Of a stretch of 35,219 nt of DNA, positions 1 to 8,147 are shown piece after piece. The number at the start of each line of letters is the position of its first letter. Positions within the stretch are counted from its first letter, which is position 1. This stretch comes from an uncultured Spirochaetaceae bacterium (GTDB lineage Bacteria; Spirochaetota; Spirochaetia; Sphaerochaetales; Sphaerochaetaceae): positions 1 through 35,219 of the forward strand of contig CALXLB010000008.1 in the NCBI GenBank assembly GCA_944389085.1. Direction: 5' to 3'. A program made the translations under genes and the position numbers. The notes beneath the pieces were generated by a model that worked only from the letters and a program-made list of their open reading frames with translations, ran no database searches and was not told the origin of the DNA.

Positions 1-1
1 T

Positions 2-685
2 GTCGATTCAATCGGGCAGTTCGGTCTGGATCTATCAGGGAATTCCAATACAAAGAGCGTTGCTGAAATAATCAAGGAGGAGACACCGAAGTGGTGCTTT
101 GGATTTAGGGATATCACAAATTCAACTAATTCTCGTACATGCATTTCTATGATATTCCCTCTGGGAGGGGCTGGAAATACCCTTCCTTTGATATCTGATA
201 TTGATATTGAGGATGCAGTATTGTTGAATACAAATCTTTCGACTTTTATCCTCGATTATGCTGCAAGAAATAAAATCGGAGGTACACATCTAAACCAGTT
301 CTACTTCAAGCAGCTCCCAATTATTCCACTATCAGCATATACAGAAGCTGAAGAGGCTTTCGTCATCAGATGCTCCAAGAAGCTCTTAGGAACGACGAAG
401 AAGATGGCTGAGATTCTATCCTGTCCTGTAACGATATGGAACGATGATGAGAGAGCTTTACTGATGGCACGTCTTGATGCGTTCTATGCCATGAAGTACG
501 GACTGGAGCGTGGTGAGCTGGAGTTCATACTCGATCCAGAGGCTGTCATGGGCAAGGGATATCCGACGCAGACATTCCCGCAGGTAAAAGCGAATGATAT
601 CGCGAAGTATGGGGAATACCGCACGAAGAGACTTGTCATGGAAGCATATGATGAGCTCATGAGGGATGGCCTATGGCAGGATTGA
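2..685 (+). CDS. Eco57I-type DNA adenine methyltransferase, C-terminal part (5' end outside window)
   Basis: The reading frame is open from the left edge, so this is the end of a longer gene; the first in-window ATG (149) is not its start. The segment RDITNSTNSRTCI near residue 48 and the C-terminal stretch GLERGELEFILDPEAV...GEYRTKRLVMEA match the conserved end of large Eco57I-like restriction-modification methylases. These enzymes methylate adenine N6 in a specific site, and the C-terminal region carries target recognition. The catalytic NPPY motif would lie upstream and cannot be seen. The last 13 bases overlap the HNH gene, so the two are probably translationally coupled as a restriction-modification unit. 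Whether the full protein also has a nuclease domain (type IIG) cannot be told here. Confidence 0.82.
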   Translation, partial: VDSIGQFGLDLSGNSNTKSVAEIIKEETPKWCFGFRDITNSTNSRTCISMIFPLGGAGNTLPLISDIDIEDAVLLNTNLSTFILDYAARNKIGGTHLNQFYFKQLPIIPLSAYTEAEEAFVIRCSKKLLGTTKKMAEILSCPVTIWNDDERALLMARLDAFYAMKYGLERGELEFILDPEAVMGKGYPTQTFPQVKANDIAKYGEYRTKRLVMEAYDELMRDGLWQD

Positions 686-1383
686 CTGGCAGCGATATTA
701 CATACATAGCTGGTAGCTTCGGGTTCACTGATTCTGCAGGCATGACAGAGGATGATATCTATGGAGGAAGGCTGTTTTCTCTTCGGAGAGCGAACAGCCA
801 GCGTATCCTTGATTGCTTTTTAAAGAGTAATGCTGTCTATCTCTCCGTTAGCAGGAATATTGGGGATGAGGTACCAGCAGAGGACATCCTTCTTGGTGGT
901 TATAAAGCTGAAAGCCTCGAAGAGCTCAAAGACAGCGTTCTTCCGCTTATTGTCTCATCATGGAACGAGCTTCCTGTCGGGGAAACAGAAGCAACGGCAG
1001 AGATCAAAAGGAGAATCGGACAGGACAGGTACCGCAAGGATCTCTTTGACCTTTGGGATGGCGCATGTGCCCTTACCGGTGTTGATATCCCTGATCTGCT
1101 AGTTGCAAGCCATATTGTTCCATGGAGTGATGCTGATAATCAGGATAGGATTGATCCATATAACGGATTTCTCTTTGAAGCACGGATCGATAAGCTCTTT
1201 GACCGTCATCTGATATCATTCACTGATGATGGCTTAATGTTGATATCATCGTCTGTTTCTGAGGAGAATCGAAGGCGTTTAGGGATTCATGAAGGAATGA
1301 AGCTGAGAAGGATTTATCCAGAGAACCTCGTATACTTGAAGATGCATAGAAGTAAATATCAGGAATTAAGCAAAGGAGAATAG
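673..1383 (+). CDS. HNH endonuclease (HNH_2 type), probable restriction enzyme
   Basis: A 236-residue protein with a C-terminal HNH nuclease core. ASHIVPW (His147), DPYNG (Asn164) and LFDRHLISF (His179) are spaced as in the HNH_2 family, which cleaves DNA with one metal ion. The N-terminal 120 residues are unrecognised and may recognise the target. The ATG at 673 lies inside the end of the methylase gene, and the stop codon touches the next ATG at 1384, so this is one transcription unit. The position directly after a methyltransferase suggests that it is the cognate restriction endonuclease; McrA-like cleavage of modified DNA is an alternative. The HNH fold is clear; the role is inferred from context. 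Confidence 0.8.
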   Translation: MAGLTGSDITYIAGSFGFTDSAGMTEDDIYGGRLFSLRRANSQRILDCFLKSNAVYLSVSRNIGDEVPAEDILLGGYKAESLEELKDSVLPLIVSSWNELPVGETEATAEIKRRIGQDRYRKDLFDLWDGACALTGVDIPDLLVASHIVPWSDADNQDRIDPYNGFLFEARIDKLFDRHLISFTDDGLMLISSSVSEENRRRLGIHEGMKLRRIYPENLVYLKMHRSKYQELSKGE

Positions 1384-2700
1384 ATGGTTAACGAAAGGAT
1401 TTTTGCTTTCGCAGATAAGATAATGGCAGATTTCAGGAGCTCTGCACCATTTAACCATGATCCGACTATGGGGGAAGCAAGAGAAGATGCAATCATTGAC
1501 TATCTGTCAAAACTCCTTCCTTTCAAATATGGTATTACCAGAGGAATCATAATATCTGCAAATAACAAAGATTTGACTCCTGACCAAAGCAGACAGCAGG
1601 ACATCATAATTTATGATAAATTGAATTGCCCTCGTTTGTTTGCAAAGTCGGAATCTAACGGTGAGATATTAACCTGCGTTCCAATAGAAAGTGTATTATG
1701 TACTATTGAAGTCAAATCAAGACTGACAACAGAGTCAATAAAAGATGCTGAATTAAAATATCAGAGCGTTATTCAGCTACCACATCATGATCTTTCTCAA
1801 CTGGGATGGTCTTTTAGTGGTGGTGTCTATAAACCATTTTGTTTCTTATTTACTTTTTTATCAGATATATCACTACATAAAGCAGCTATAGAATTAAATG
1901 ATGTAAAAACAAAAAATGGGGATGCCCCTCACCTACTTGGAATAATAAGCCTTGATAGAGGTATTATTTACTATTCTACCAAATCTGATATACCAAAAAT
2001 GGATTTAGATGCAGCCGACACAAATGTGATGATCTTAGAACGTGCAATCAATGACTATCATGAAGTTTTACTGATGTTTTCATTCATGCTCGTAAATGCC
2101 CTAAACCAAACGATTACAACCATACCAGATCTATGTTTTTACATGAGCAATTCTGATTTGAAATTCTCAAATGAGATTTTCGTTTCTTCAGAGTTCCTCG
2201 ATAGTGAAACATATAGAATAAAAGATGGGAAGAAAATCAGAGTCAAACAGGAGTTTGAAGGTAGTCGTATTCTTAATCAGATTTATAAACCAGGTACATC
2301 GGACATGGACCTGATGATTGATGATAATCTCTCTAAATTATATTTGTTTGCACTTTATAAGCTTCACAAAGCAGGCGCTTTAACTTCTGATCTGGAAAAA
2401 ATAATCAATACCATGAATCTTGATGATTCATTTGAAGGTATTATTGATCGATATATTGCTGGTGAAGAGGTAGCTGTTGATCCTAGCATAATTTTAGAAT
2501 TCCAGCGACAAATGATAATTGGAATTCTCGGAGTATTCAAAGAAAACTGTTCTGAGATAGAGAAACCTACAGCAGAAACTACACTTCAGATGTTTGAGAG
2601 TGACAATAAGAATAATATTACAAATTTCATAAGATACATTAAATTCATACGTTATAAGCAGAAAGCTTCAGAGGATATACAAAGCGATGATAGAGAATAA
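1384..2700 (+). CDS. DUF6602-domain protein, possible PD-(D/E)XK nuclease
   Basis: A 438-residue soluble protein whose first 125 residues fit the DUF6602 pattern: G-E-A-R-E near residue 30, LP.KYGITRG.II near 44-56, then QQDIIIYD (Asp73, Asp78) and IEVKS (Glu109, Lys111). The D...ExK spacing resembles the core of PD-(D/E)XK nucleases, so a DNA- or RNA-cleaving activity is plausible but unproven. The remaining 300 residues are unrecognised and mostly helical in composition. The ATG follows the HNH stop codon directly, with aaaggag as ribosome binding site. The gene is AT-richer than its neighbours, suggesting separate acquisition. Family assignment is fairly sure; function is inferred from the restriction-modification context. 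Confidence 0.7.
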   Translation: MVNERIFAFADKIMADFRSSAPFNHDPTMGEAREDAIIDYLSKLLPFKYGITRGIIISANNKDLTPDQSRQQDIIIYDKLNCPRLFAKSESNGEILTCVPIESVLCTIEVKSRLTTESIKDAELKYQSVIQLPHHDLSQLGWSFSGGVYKPFCFLFTFLSDISLHKAAIELNDVKTKNGDAPHLLGIISLDRGIIYYSTKSDIPKMDLDAADTNVMILERAINDYHEVLLMFSFMLVNALNQTITTIPDLCFYMSNSDLKFSNEIFVSSEFLDSETYRIKDGKKIRVKQEFEGSRILNQIYKPGTSDMDLMIDDNLSKLYLFALYKLHKAGALTSDLEKIINTMNLDDSFEGIIDRYIAGEEVAVDPSIILEFQRQMIIGILGVFKENCSEIEKPTAETTLQMFESDNKNNITNFIRYIKFIRYKQKASEDIQSDDRE

Positions 2701-3106
2701 AAACATAGAATTTAAAAGAGAACTCGCTGATAGTATCGAGAAGGATGTCGTATCATTCCTCAATACACTAGGTGGAGAGATTTATATCGGTATTGATAAC
2801 GATGGTACCGTTGTCGGGGTTGGTGACCCCGATGCTGTCCAGCTTGCCTTGAATGATCGGATCAAGAACAATATCCGACCTGAAACACTGGGCCTCTATG
2901 ATATCCATGTGGAGGAACGTGAGGGGAAGATAGTCATCAGGCTGTTTGTCTCCAGCGGCCCTGATAAGCCATACTACCTCGCAAAATATGGAAGGAGCTC
3001 AAAGGGATGCTTTGTGCGCGTAGGGGCCGCTGCTGTTCCGATGACCGATCGCATGATTGATGAGATGTATGCCTCACGGGTCCATACTTCAATCAGGCTC
3101 GATTGA
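2687..3106 (+). CDS. AlbA_2 (Schlafen-like) domain protein, short and probably truncated
   Basis: A 139-residue protein made up of one AlbA_2 domain: EFKRE near residue 9, then SFLNTLGGEIYIGIDNDGTVVGV and a late F/VRVG segment. AlbA_2 domains bind nucleic acid and usually form the N-terminal third of ATP-binding regulators of about 400-500 residues. Here the frame stops soon after MIDEMYASR, where the long forms continue into an ATPase-like region, and an IS30 remnant begins shortly downstream. A cut by transposon activity is therefore likely, although stand-alone AlbA_2 proteins also exist. The start overlaps the DUF6602 gene by 14 bases, indicating coupling to the restriction cluster. Confidence 0.72.
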   Translation: MIENKNIEFKRELADSIEKDVVSFLNTLGGEIYIGIDNDGTVVGVGDPDAVQLALNDRIKNNIRPETLGLYDIHVEEREGKIVIRLFVSSGPDKPYYLAKYGRSSKGCFVRVGAAAVPMTDRMIDEMYASRVHTSIRLD

Positions 3107-3361
3107 AAAGTTAAGAGCCACCCTTACCGAGTAAGTGCAACATTGAAAAGGCAAATGCAACGCATTGCCAACTTCAGGTTTGACAGGAAGCTGTTTTGAC
3201 GCCAAAAATGGGGATGGAAAAGGAAGTTGGATCTGAATGGGCACATGAAGTCCTGAGAGGTGCCTCAAAAGCAGTTTTCTGAACTGCTGAATGCAACCCC
3301 TTCTTGTTATGGTTGTATGGTCGTGCGGACGCCGGATCAGGACAATGTCGAAGCTGGAGTG
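3107..3361. other. Non-coding junction between AlbA_2 gene and IS30 remnant
   Basis: No supported gene. It follows the AlbA_2 stop and forms the 3' flank of the minus-strand IS30 remnant. It contains gttgcatttgccttttcaat on the minus strand (near 3140-3165), an AT-rich stretch of the sort found at IS30-family ends. I could not find its inverted partner, so I do not call an element boundary. Confidence 0.35.
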
Positions 3362-3760
3362 CTAGTCCAGCAGAGACGGCCTGAGGACCACTTCGGAAGG
3401 CTCGACTCTCCTTATGCTGAGCTTGTTCAGTATGTCGCTTCCATACATGAACGAAAAGACATCATAGGGAGAGTGCCCTCCGAGTTCGGCCCTCAGGTAG
3501 GAGTTGATGTTGCTCATCATGAGGTCGATCTTCTCCTGGGTGTATGGATTCATGGACATCCCCTTGGGGATCACGCGGCGGATGAGCTCATGGTTGTTCT
3601 CGCAGGCTCCCTTCTGCTGGCTCTGTCTGGGGTAGCAGTAGAAGACCTGGCTGAGTATCTCGCCAGAGCGCGTGTCCATCTCGATCGTAAGCGGGTCGGA
3701 GAACTCTCCTCCGTTGTCAGTGAGGAGCACAGGGAAATCGCATCGGAGAGCGGCACTGCA
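3362..3760 (-). pseudogene. IS30-family transposase, C-terminal remnant
   Basis: The minus-strand frame reads FPVLLTDNGGEFSDP, then QKGACENNHELIRRVIPKGMS, INSYLRAELGGHSPYD and a terminal VVLRPSLLD. This is the C-terminal catalytic half of an IS30 transposase. The second Asp (TDNG) and the Glu (CENNHE) of the DDE triad are present. The N-terminal HTH and first Asp are missing: homology fades upstream of about 3745-3760, and no ATG with a ribosome binding site precedes the fragment. Full-length members have roughly 300-400 residues, so this is a dead fragment. The region up to 3982, between it and the Fic gene, has no recognisable content. Confidence 0.82.
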
Positions 3761-3982
3761 AATGGTACTGTAAATGATACTATTGAGTACAACGGCCCAG
3801 CAGAGCCAGTGTGCCGATTCATGCTGAGCCAGTCAAAACAGCGGAATGACAAAGTCTCCGAGTCACGAAGAGAAATCAGCAGGGTTTATGAAGAGGTGAA
3901 TCAATCCTCCATTCTGTTCAGACAGGGTTCACTCCTATGTATGAAATCAGCAATTTGTATTGATCTCCTTTGAATGGCCGTG

Positions 3983-4966
3983 TCAGGATTTGCGGTATCT
4001 CTGCTTGCTGCTATTAGGTTTGTCTGGGATTGTACGTTCTATAAGATGCGAACCAATGGCCGGATCGAGATAGTTCTTCCTGAATGTAGGACGGTGGGAA
4101 AGCCCTAGCCGTTTCATGATTTCTGCTGCAGAAAGAGTCTCATTTCCTAGCACCGATAGCAATCTCTGAACGGAATCATCAACTTGATCGGTTACTTGAT
4201 CTCTGACTTGGTCGGTATTTCTCATGGTATCCCTTATGATTTCAAGCATCAGAGTGACAAAGCAGGAACTGTCAGCTGCGTCATTCGCATTGTTGAATGC
4301 CTCGTAATATTCTGTCTGTCTGGACTGTATAAGCTCTTCGATGGGAAGCCAGTAGAACAGTTCCTTCCATTTCCCGAGAAGGAGAGTATGCCACATCCTT
4401 CTCATGCGTCCATTGCCATCAGCAAACGGATGGATGAATTCAAACTCGTAATGGAATATAGAGCTTTTGATCAGGGGATGAAGTCTTGATTCCCTGTACC
4501 AGTCGATGAGGTCATTAATCTGTCCTGGAACGAGTTCCGCAGGTGGTGCCATATGTATGATCTTCTCGCCATCAAACACTCCGACTCCTTTGGAGCGGAA
4601 TCTGCCATTCTCAGAAATGAGTCCAGCCATCATCAGCCTATGAGCTTTCAGAAGGTCATCAACTGAGAGTGGATTGAGTTCCAGCATGAGCTCATAAGCC
4701 TCATATGCATTTCTGACCTCTCTGATTTCATTAGGATTTCCAAGAATGCGTTTGCCATCGATGATTGCGGTCACCTGATCCAGTGTAAGAGTATTGTTCT
4801 CAATCGCAAGGGATGAATGAATCGTGCGGATTCGGTTCTTTCTCCTTAGATGAGGAGTGACATGCCCTTCCTGCAGAACAGAAAGCCTGCCAATCTCCTC
4901 GCTGATTTCCGAGACCAGCATCGTTATGTCGTCAGTCATGGTATATGGTGGATTGTAGTTAATCAT
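3983..4966 (-). CDS. Fic family protein (AMP-transferase-like) with C-terminal winged helix
   Basis: The core motif HPFADGNGRMRR (residues 179-190) is the complete Fic motif; Fic enzymes transfer AMP from ATP to a protein hydroxyl. SLAIEN (52-57) fits the [S/T]xxxE[G/N] inhibitory helix, here on the N-terminal side of the Fic motif (class II-like), so activity is probably self-restrained. After the Fic core comes a linker with three DQV repeats (252-262), then a winged-helix-like region to the end (327 residues). I chose the ATG at 4966 because MINYNPPYTMT...EISEEIGRLS is the usual family N-terminus and a G-rich stretch precedes it. The frame stays open to an ATG at 5164, adding 66 residues without recognisable content. 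The gene stands alone between IS remnants; its target is unknown. Confidence 0.85.
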   Translation of the reverse strand: MINYNPPYTMTDDITMLVSEISEEIGRLSVLQEGHVTPHLRRKNRIRTIHSSLAIENNTLTLDQVTAIIDGKRILGNPNEIREVRNAYEAYELMLELNPLSVDDLLKAHRLMMAGLISENGRFRSKGVGVFDGEKIIHMAPPAELVPGQINDLIDWYRESRLHPLIKSSIFHYEFEFIHPFADGNGRMRRMWHTLLLGKWKELFYWLPIEELIQSRQTEYYEAFNNANDAADSSCFVTLMLEIIRDTMRNTDQVRDQVTDQVDDSVQRLLSVLGNETLSAAEIMKRLGLSHRPTFRKNYLDPAIGSHLIERTIPDKPNSSKQRYRKS

Positions 4967-5233
4967 AGCCCCCGCTGTCCTGTCCTTGCTGCTAAATATG
5001 GGATATCCAGTCTGGATGTGATGTCTGGATATGCTGCTGATGTTTTTTTCATTAAGTAAGCAATCAATTTTTATTCTCCCTTGTTTTGTCGGGTCATTTA
5101 TCGGGTCGGACGTGTCTGATTCAGGTTGAAGGAAACTGATTGCGGAGTATGGCTTGCGTGTCATGCAGCTTCTTTTCCGGATTGAATTACTGAGGTATTT
5201 GAGCGCCGCACAGAGGCTTTGATAGAAAATTAA

Positions 5234-5260
5234 AAACTCCTATCTGCACAGCGTTGCTAA
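5234..5260 (+). repeat. Left terminal inverted repeat of the IS1595-like element
   Basis: 27 bases beginning aaactcctatctgcac and ending gcgttgctaa. They are the exact reverse complement of 6396-6422; identity ends abruptly at 5261. Confidence 0.9.
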
Positions 5261-5261
5261 G

Positions 5262-5292
5262 AAACCGCATTTGAAGTGTTCATTTGCGGTTT
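5262..5292 (-). terminator. Hairpin at the end of the IS transposase gene
   Basis: aaaccgca (5262-5269) pairs with tgcggttt (5285-5292) around a 15-base loop, next to the left inverted repeat and overlapping the transposase stop codon. On the minus strand it is followed by tttctt, a weak U-run, so it may end the transposase transcript or block read-in from the flank. Confidence 0.45.
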
Positions 5293-6287
5293 AGTCCCTA
5301 TATTTCAGCGAATTTGGGTTTTCGAGAATCCGTTTTATGAGGTTTTCGACCTTTTCATATTTGTCCTGGGGAGGATTGTGTATGTATGAAAACAGGTCAA
5401 GATAGCCGGGAAGATCATCTCTGCTGAAGCCAGGATGCCGCCGCATGAGGCCGCTGAAGCTCATAGCATCTTCTGTTTATGGGATCCAGCGGATTCTCTG
5501 AATCCGGCACTCCCTTCAGCCCCTTTGAATCGTATTCCATGCTTTTCAGCTCCAGCTCCTGAACGAGCTTCTTATGTGCTTTCTCCTTGTCATGTATCAG
5601 TGTTGAGCCTAGTGCTATATGATCCTTGAATCTCTCGAAGACAGATTTCTGTGATGGTTTCCCATGCCCAAGAATGCAGCAATAGACATGGATTCCGTCA
5701 TATGCGATGCCTATGCAGATCTGGTTGCGGGAGATGCCTCTGTATTCCTTGCCGTCGCTTCTTCTCTCTACATCTCTCTTGATTACCTTCAGGTATGTTT
5801 CATCAAGATATACATTTCCAGAAAGCATTATTCCATCCTGAGTACCCCTAAGCGCTAGGAATATCTTGTCTATCCAGTATCTTGTTGTGTTGTATGCCTT
5901 TCTGTTCGCTTTCGAGATCGCCTCGAAACTCTGTTCCGAGAAGAGCTCAAGGCAGGTGTCTATCCATTCGCTTATCGGTTGCTTATGGTTTTCAAAGAGC
6001 GTACCTGTAAGGATCGTGAAGGTCTTTCCACATTCAAGGCAGCGGTATCGTCTCAGGCCTGTACGCAGATAACCGAATCTCTTGTACCTTTCCTTCCCAC
6101 AGTACGGGCAACCTGATGGCTCGAATGTGTTGAGGAATTCGCTTTCTCTCGTATCGGAGATATGTGGATGCCTGTGACTGTATTCCTCTGCTGCATGATT
6201 GTCGAGAAATGACTCAAGCGGCGTCACTGACGTCTTATCTGTCCAAGGAGTTCTTCTCCTTGAACGGGAATAGATGTTTTCTTTCAT
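5291..6287 (-). pseudogene. IS1595-like transposase, frameshifted near the C-terminus
   Basis: The first frame (6287 down to 5415) encodes a zinc ribbon near residues 60-86 (CPYCG and RYRCLECGKTF), the segment ISEWIDTCLELF, and the catalytic-region motifs GNVYLDETYLKV and TLIHDKEKAH. It ends abnormally after DPINRRCYELQR. The next frame continues with LMRRHPGFSRDDLPGYLDLF and HNPPQDKYEKVENLIKRIL and stops at 5291. These are the expected last 50 residues, so one extra base lies near 5450-5455. The repaired protein would have about 332 residues. A programmed shift is not typical of this family, and no clear slippery heptamer is visible, so inactivation (or a sequencing error) is the simplest reading. 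Confidence 0.8.
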
Positions 6288-6289
6288 AG

Positions 6290-6337
6290 GTGGAAGCCTT
6301 TTGTTGCCCTGCCATCATCAGGCAAAGAGGCTTCCAC
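6290..6337 (-). promoter_or_regulatory. Long hairpin immediately upstream of the transposase start codon
   Basis: gtggaagcct (6290-6299) and aggcttccac (6328-6337) are perfectly complementary. A second inner stem of tgcc/ggca type leaves a small loop. In the minus-strand mRNA the hairpin ends two bases before the ATG at 6287 and locks up the only candidate ribosome binding site (aaaagg). Several insertion sequences use such structures to stop translation from transcripts that read in from outside. Confidence 0.6.
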
Positions 6338-6395
6338 ACCGAACTCTGCTCTGATGATAACAGAACAGCCTCAATGCTATATCGTCATCCTGCTT

Positions 6396-6422
6396 TTAGC
6401 AACGCTGTGCAGATAGGAGTTT
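6396..6422 (-). repeat. Right terminal inverted repeat of the IS1595-like element
   Basis: 27 bases, exact reverse complement of 5234-5260. It lies about 110 bases upstream of the transposase start, leaving room for a promoter and leader. Confidence 0.9.
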
Positions 6423-6808
6423 ATATCTATTTACGTGTTCTTTTCTTCAGGATATCTGAATCAATTATGTTTTCATAAACAATCGATTCAGCAAGAAGCT
6501 TGTAATTGATTAAGATCATGTCTTGCATTTTGATATAGGCGAGATAGCATCCTTGCAATGCTTGAAACACGTGTATCAAGAATCTGCTGATGAATATTGC
6601 AAAAGCCGTTCAATACAGTAAACAGAGAACGCCCTGCAGTAATCTTGCCGATATTCTTCAGTGATAATCTTATAAACAGCTTGTAGCAGAATTGTCTTTA
6701 TCTTCCGATAATATTCATTTCCAACTCAAAAAACCTACGGATTGATAAAAAAAGTGCAGATTGCAGATAGAAGAGGTACTGTCAGAATGAGAAAAAAGGA
6801 GATTATGA
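6423..6808. other. Non-coding region upstream of the carbohydrate operon
   Basis: About 390 bases with no supported gene; short frames here lack ribosome binding sites and family motifs. It must hold the promoter of the operon starting at 6809. Candidates are weak: gataat at 6708-6713 without a good -35 box, and ttgata near 6742 without a good -10. A clear ribosome binding site, aaaggag, lies at 6795-6801. Confidence 0.5.
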
Positions 6809-8116
6809 ATGAGAAAAGCGTTAGTAATTCTGCTAGTACTTCTATTAATGTCCTCATATGTTTTCTCAGCAGGAAACAATGAATCATCCTCAGATGAACC
6901 AGGAGAGATAACTCTGACTTTCTGGGAGATGAACTACGGCAGCGATGATAGTTATCTTCAGACATGCGAAGCCTTGATAAGCCAGTATGAAGCTGAAAAT
7001 CCTGGAGTCAATATCGAGGTCACTTTGCAGCCATGGGATAATTACTATCAGCTATTTCTTACAGCTGTGACAAGCAATTCAGCTCCTGATATTGCCTCTG
7101 TTGCACTTGATATGCCTGATATGTATGCCAGAATGGGTGAGGCTTTGTATCTTGATGATGTAATCAACAGCTGGAAAGAGGATGGATCGATAAGCGATTA
7201 TCAGGAAAGCACGATTGAATCATTTACTTATGATGGCCATTATATCGCAATTCCATATATGGTCGGCTATAGGGGAGTCTTCTATCGGTCAGATATTCTC
7301 TCATCCAGCGGTGTTGAGAAATTCCCTGAAACCTGGGACGAACTGCTTGATGCCTGTGCGAAGATAAAGGAAGCTCACCCTGATATCATTCCATTGGTTG
7401 TTGCTGGTAATGATATGGGATTCTGGCATTATACGATGAATTTCGCTCTTTCCAACGATGTCGGTATTGTAGATGCAGAAGGAAAGCCTGCATCAGAGAG
7501 CCAGAATTATATCGAAACAATTGACTTTCTGAAGACTCTTGTTGAGAAAGGATATGTATCTGATGGAATCCTCGGACATACAGCTGCTGATATAGAAAGA
7601 ATTTATTACAGCGGAAATGCTGCTATCATGTTCACATCCTTCCCGACATCCATCTTCAATTATCCTGAAATCCTGGAGAATACAGAAGTCGGTTCTTCCC
7701 TCCTTGGACCATCAGGAACTGCTATCAGGACAAACAGTTTCTCAGATGCTCTCATGGTCTTCAGCCAGACAGAGTATCCGGAAGAGGCTATGAAGTTCGT
7801 GAAATGGTGGGCAGAGAATACAGAGCCATTGTTCAGTGAAGGCGGATGCTGGGCATATCCTGCAAGAGCTTCTTTCTTTGAAGCAGATGTATTCAGCAAT
7901 AAGATCGCACAGGGGGTTCTCAATAATGTTGTGCCTACAGCAGTACCATGTACATGGCCGTATGAGGGATTCTTCGTGGGATTCAGCCAGATCAATGGTG
8001 AGCACACTATGAATTACAGTGCTCAGGAAGCTTTCAACAACCGTCTTGATACCCAGACAATCGTTGAGAACCAGAGTGCAAGGCTTCAGGAAGCCATTGA
8101 TATCGCAAGCGAATAA
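6809..8116 (+). CDS. Sugar ABC transporter solute-binding protein (family 1)
   Basis: A 435-residue secreted protein with an N-terminal signal peptide (MRKALVILLVLLLMSS) probably cut after VFSA. There is no lipobox cysteine, so it should be free in the periplasm. The mature part starts ITLTFWEMNYG and continues with FEAENPG-like, VTLQPWDNYYQ, SAPDIASV and ETWDELLDAC segments, the usual course of family 1 (MalE/UgpB-like) binding proteins for oligosaccharides. aaaggag stands 7 bases before the ATG. Two permease genes follow. The ligand cannot be read from sequence; the neighbouring DUF4838 gene suggests a complex glycan fragment. Confidence 0.9.
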   Translation: MRKALVILLVLLLMSSYVFSAGNNESSSDEPGEITLTFWEMNYGSDDSYLQTCEALISQYEAENPGVNIEVTLQPWDNYYQLFLTAVTSNSAPDIASVALDMPDMYARMGEALYLDDVINSWKEDGSISDYQESTIESFTYDGHYIAIPYMVGYRGVFYRSDILSSSGVEKFPETWDELLDACAKIKEAHPDIIPLVVAGNDMGFWHYTMNFALSNDVGIVDAEGKPASESQNYIETIDFLKTLVEKGYVSDGILGHTAADIERIYYSGNAAIMFTSFPTSIFNYPEILENTEVGSSLLGPSGTAIRTNSFSDALMVFSQTEYPEEAMKFVKWWAENTEPLFSEGGCWAYPARASFFEADVFSNKIAQGVLNNVVPTAVPCTWPYEGFFVGFSQINGEHTMNYSAQEAFNNRLDTQTIVENQSARLQEAIDIASE

Positions 8117-8147
8117 TCGCGTTCTGAATGTTAATTGGAGGCTTTTG

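Larger units (their letters stand above)
5234..6422 (-). mobile_element. IS1595-like insertion sequence, 1.19 kb
   Basis: Bounded by perfect 27-bp terminal inverted repeats (5234-5260 and 6396-6422) around one minus-strand transposase gene. No convincing direct target duplication is visible at the outer edges, so the insertion is old or the flanks have changed. The right repeat contains ttgcta, with a tatagc 15 bases further inside, a possible outward-to-inward transposase promoter. The transposase is frameshifted, so the copy is probably not autonomous. The family assignment rests on the zinc-ribbon plus DETYLKV architecture of the transposase. Confidence 0.8.

Noticed and set aside
3260..3973. 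237-codon plus-strand frame
   Set aside because: It is antisense to the IS30 transposase remnant, has no ribosome binding site and no family motif; the minus-strand frame carries the conserved residues.
6423..6808. tRNA or small RNA gene
   Set aside because: No cloverleaf arms or conserved T-loop sequence found on either strand by eye.
8019..8147. N-terminal extension of the first permease
   Set aside because: It lies in the end of the solute-binding gene; the ATG at 8148 has a good ribosome binding site and the usual N-terminus.
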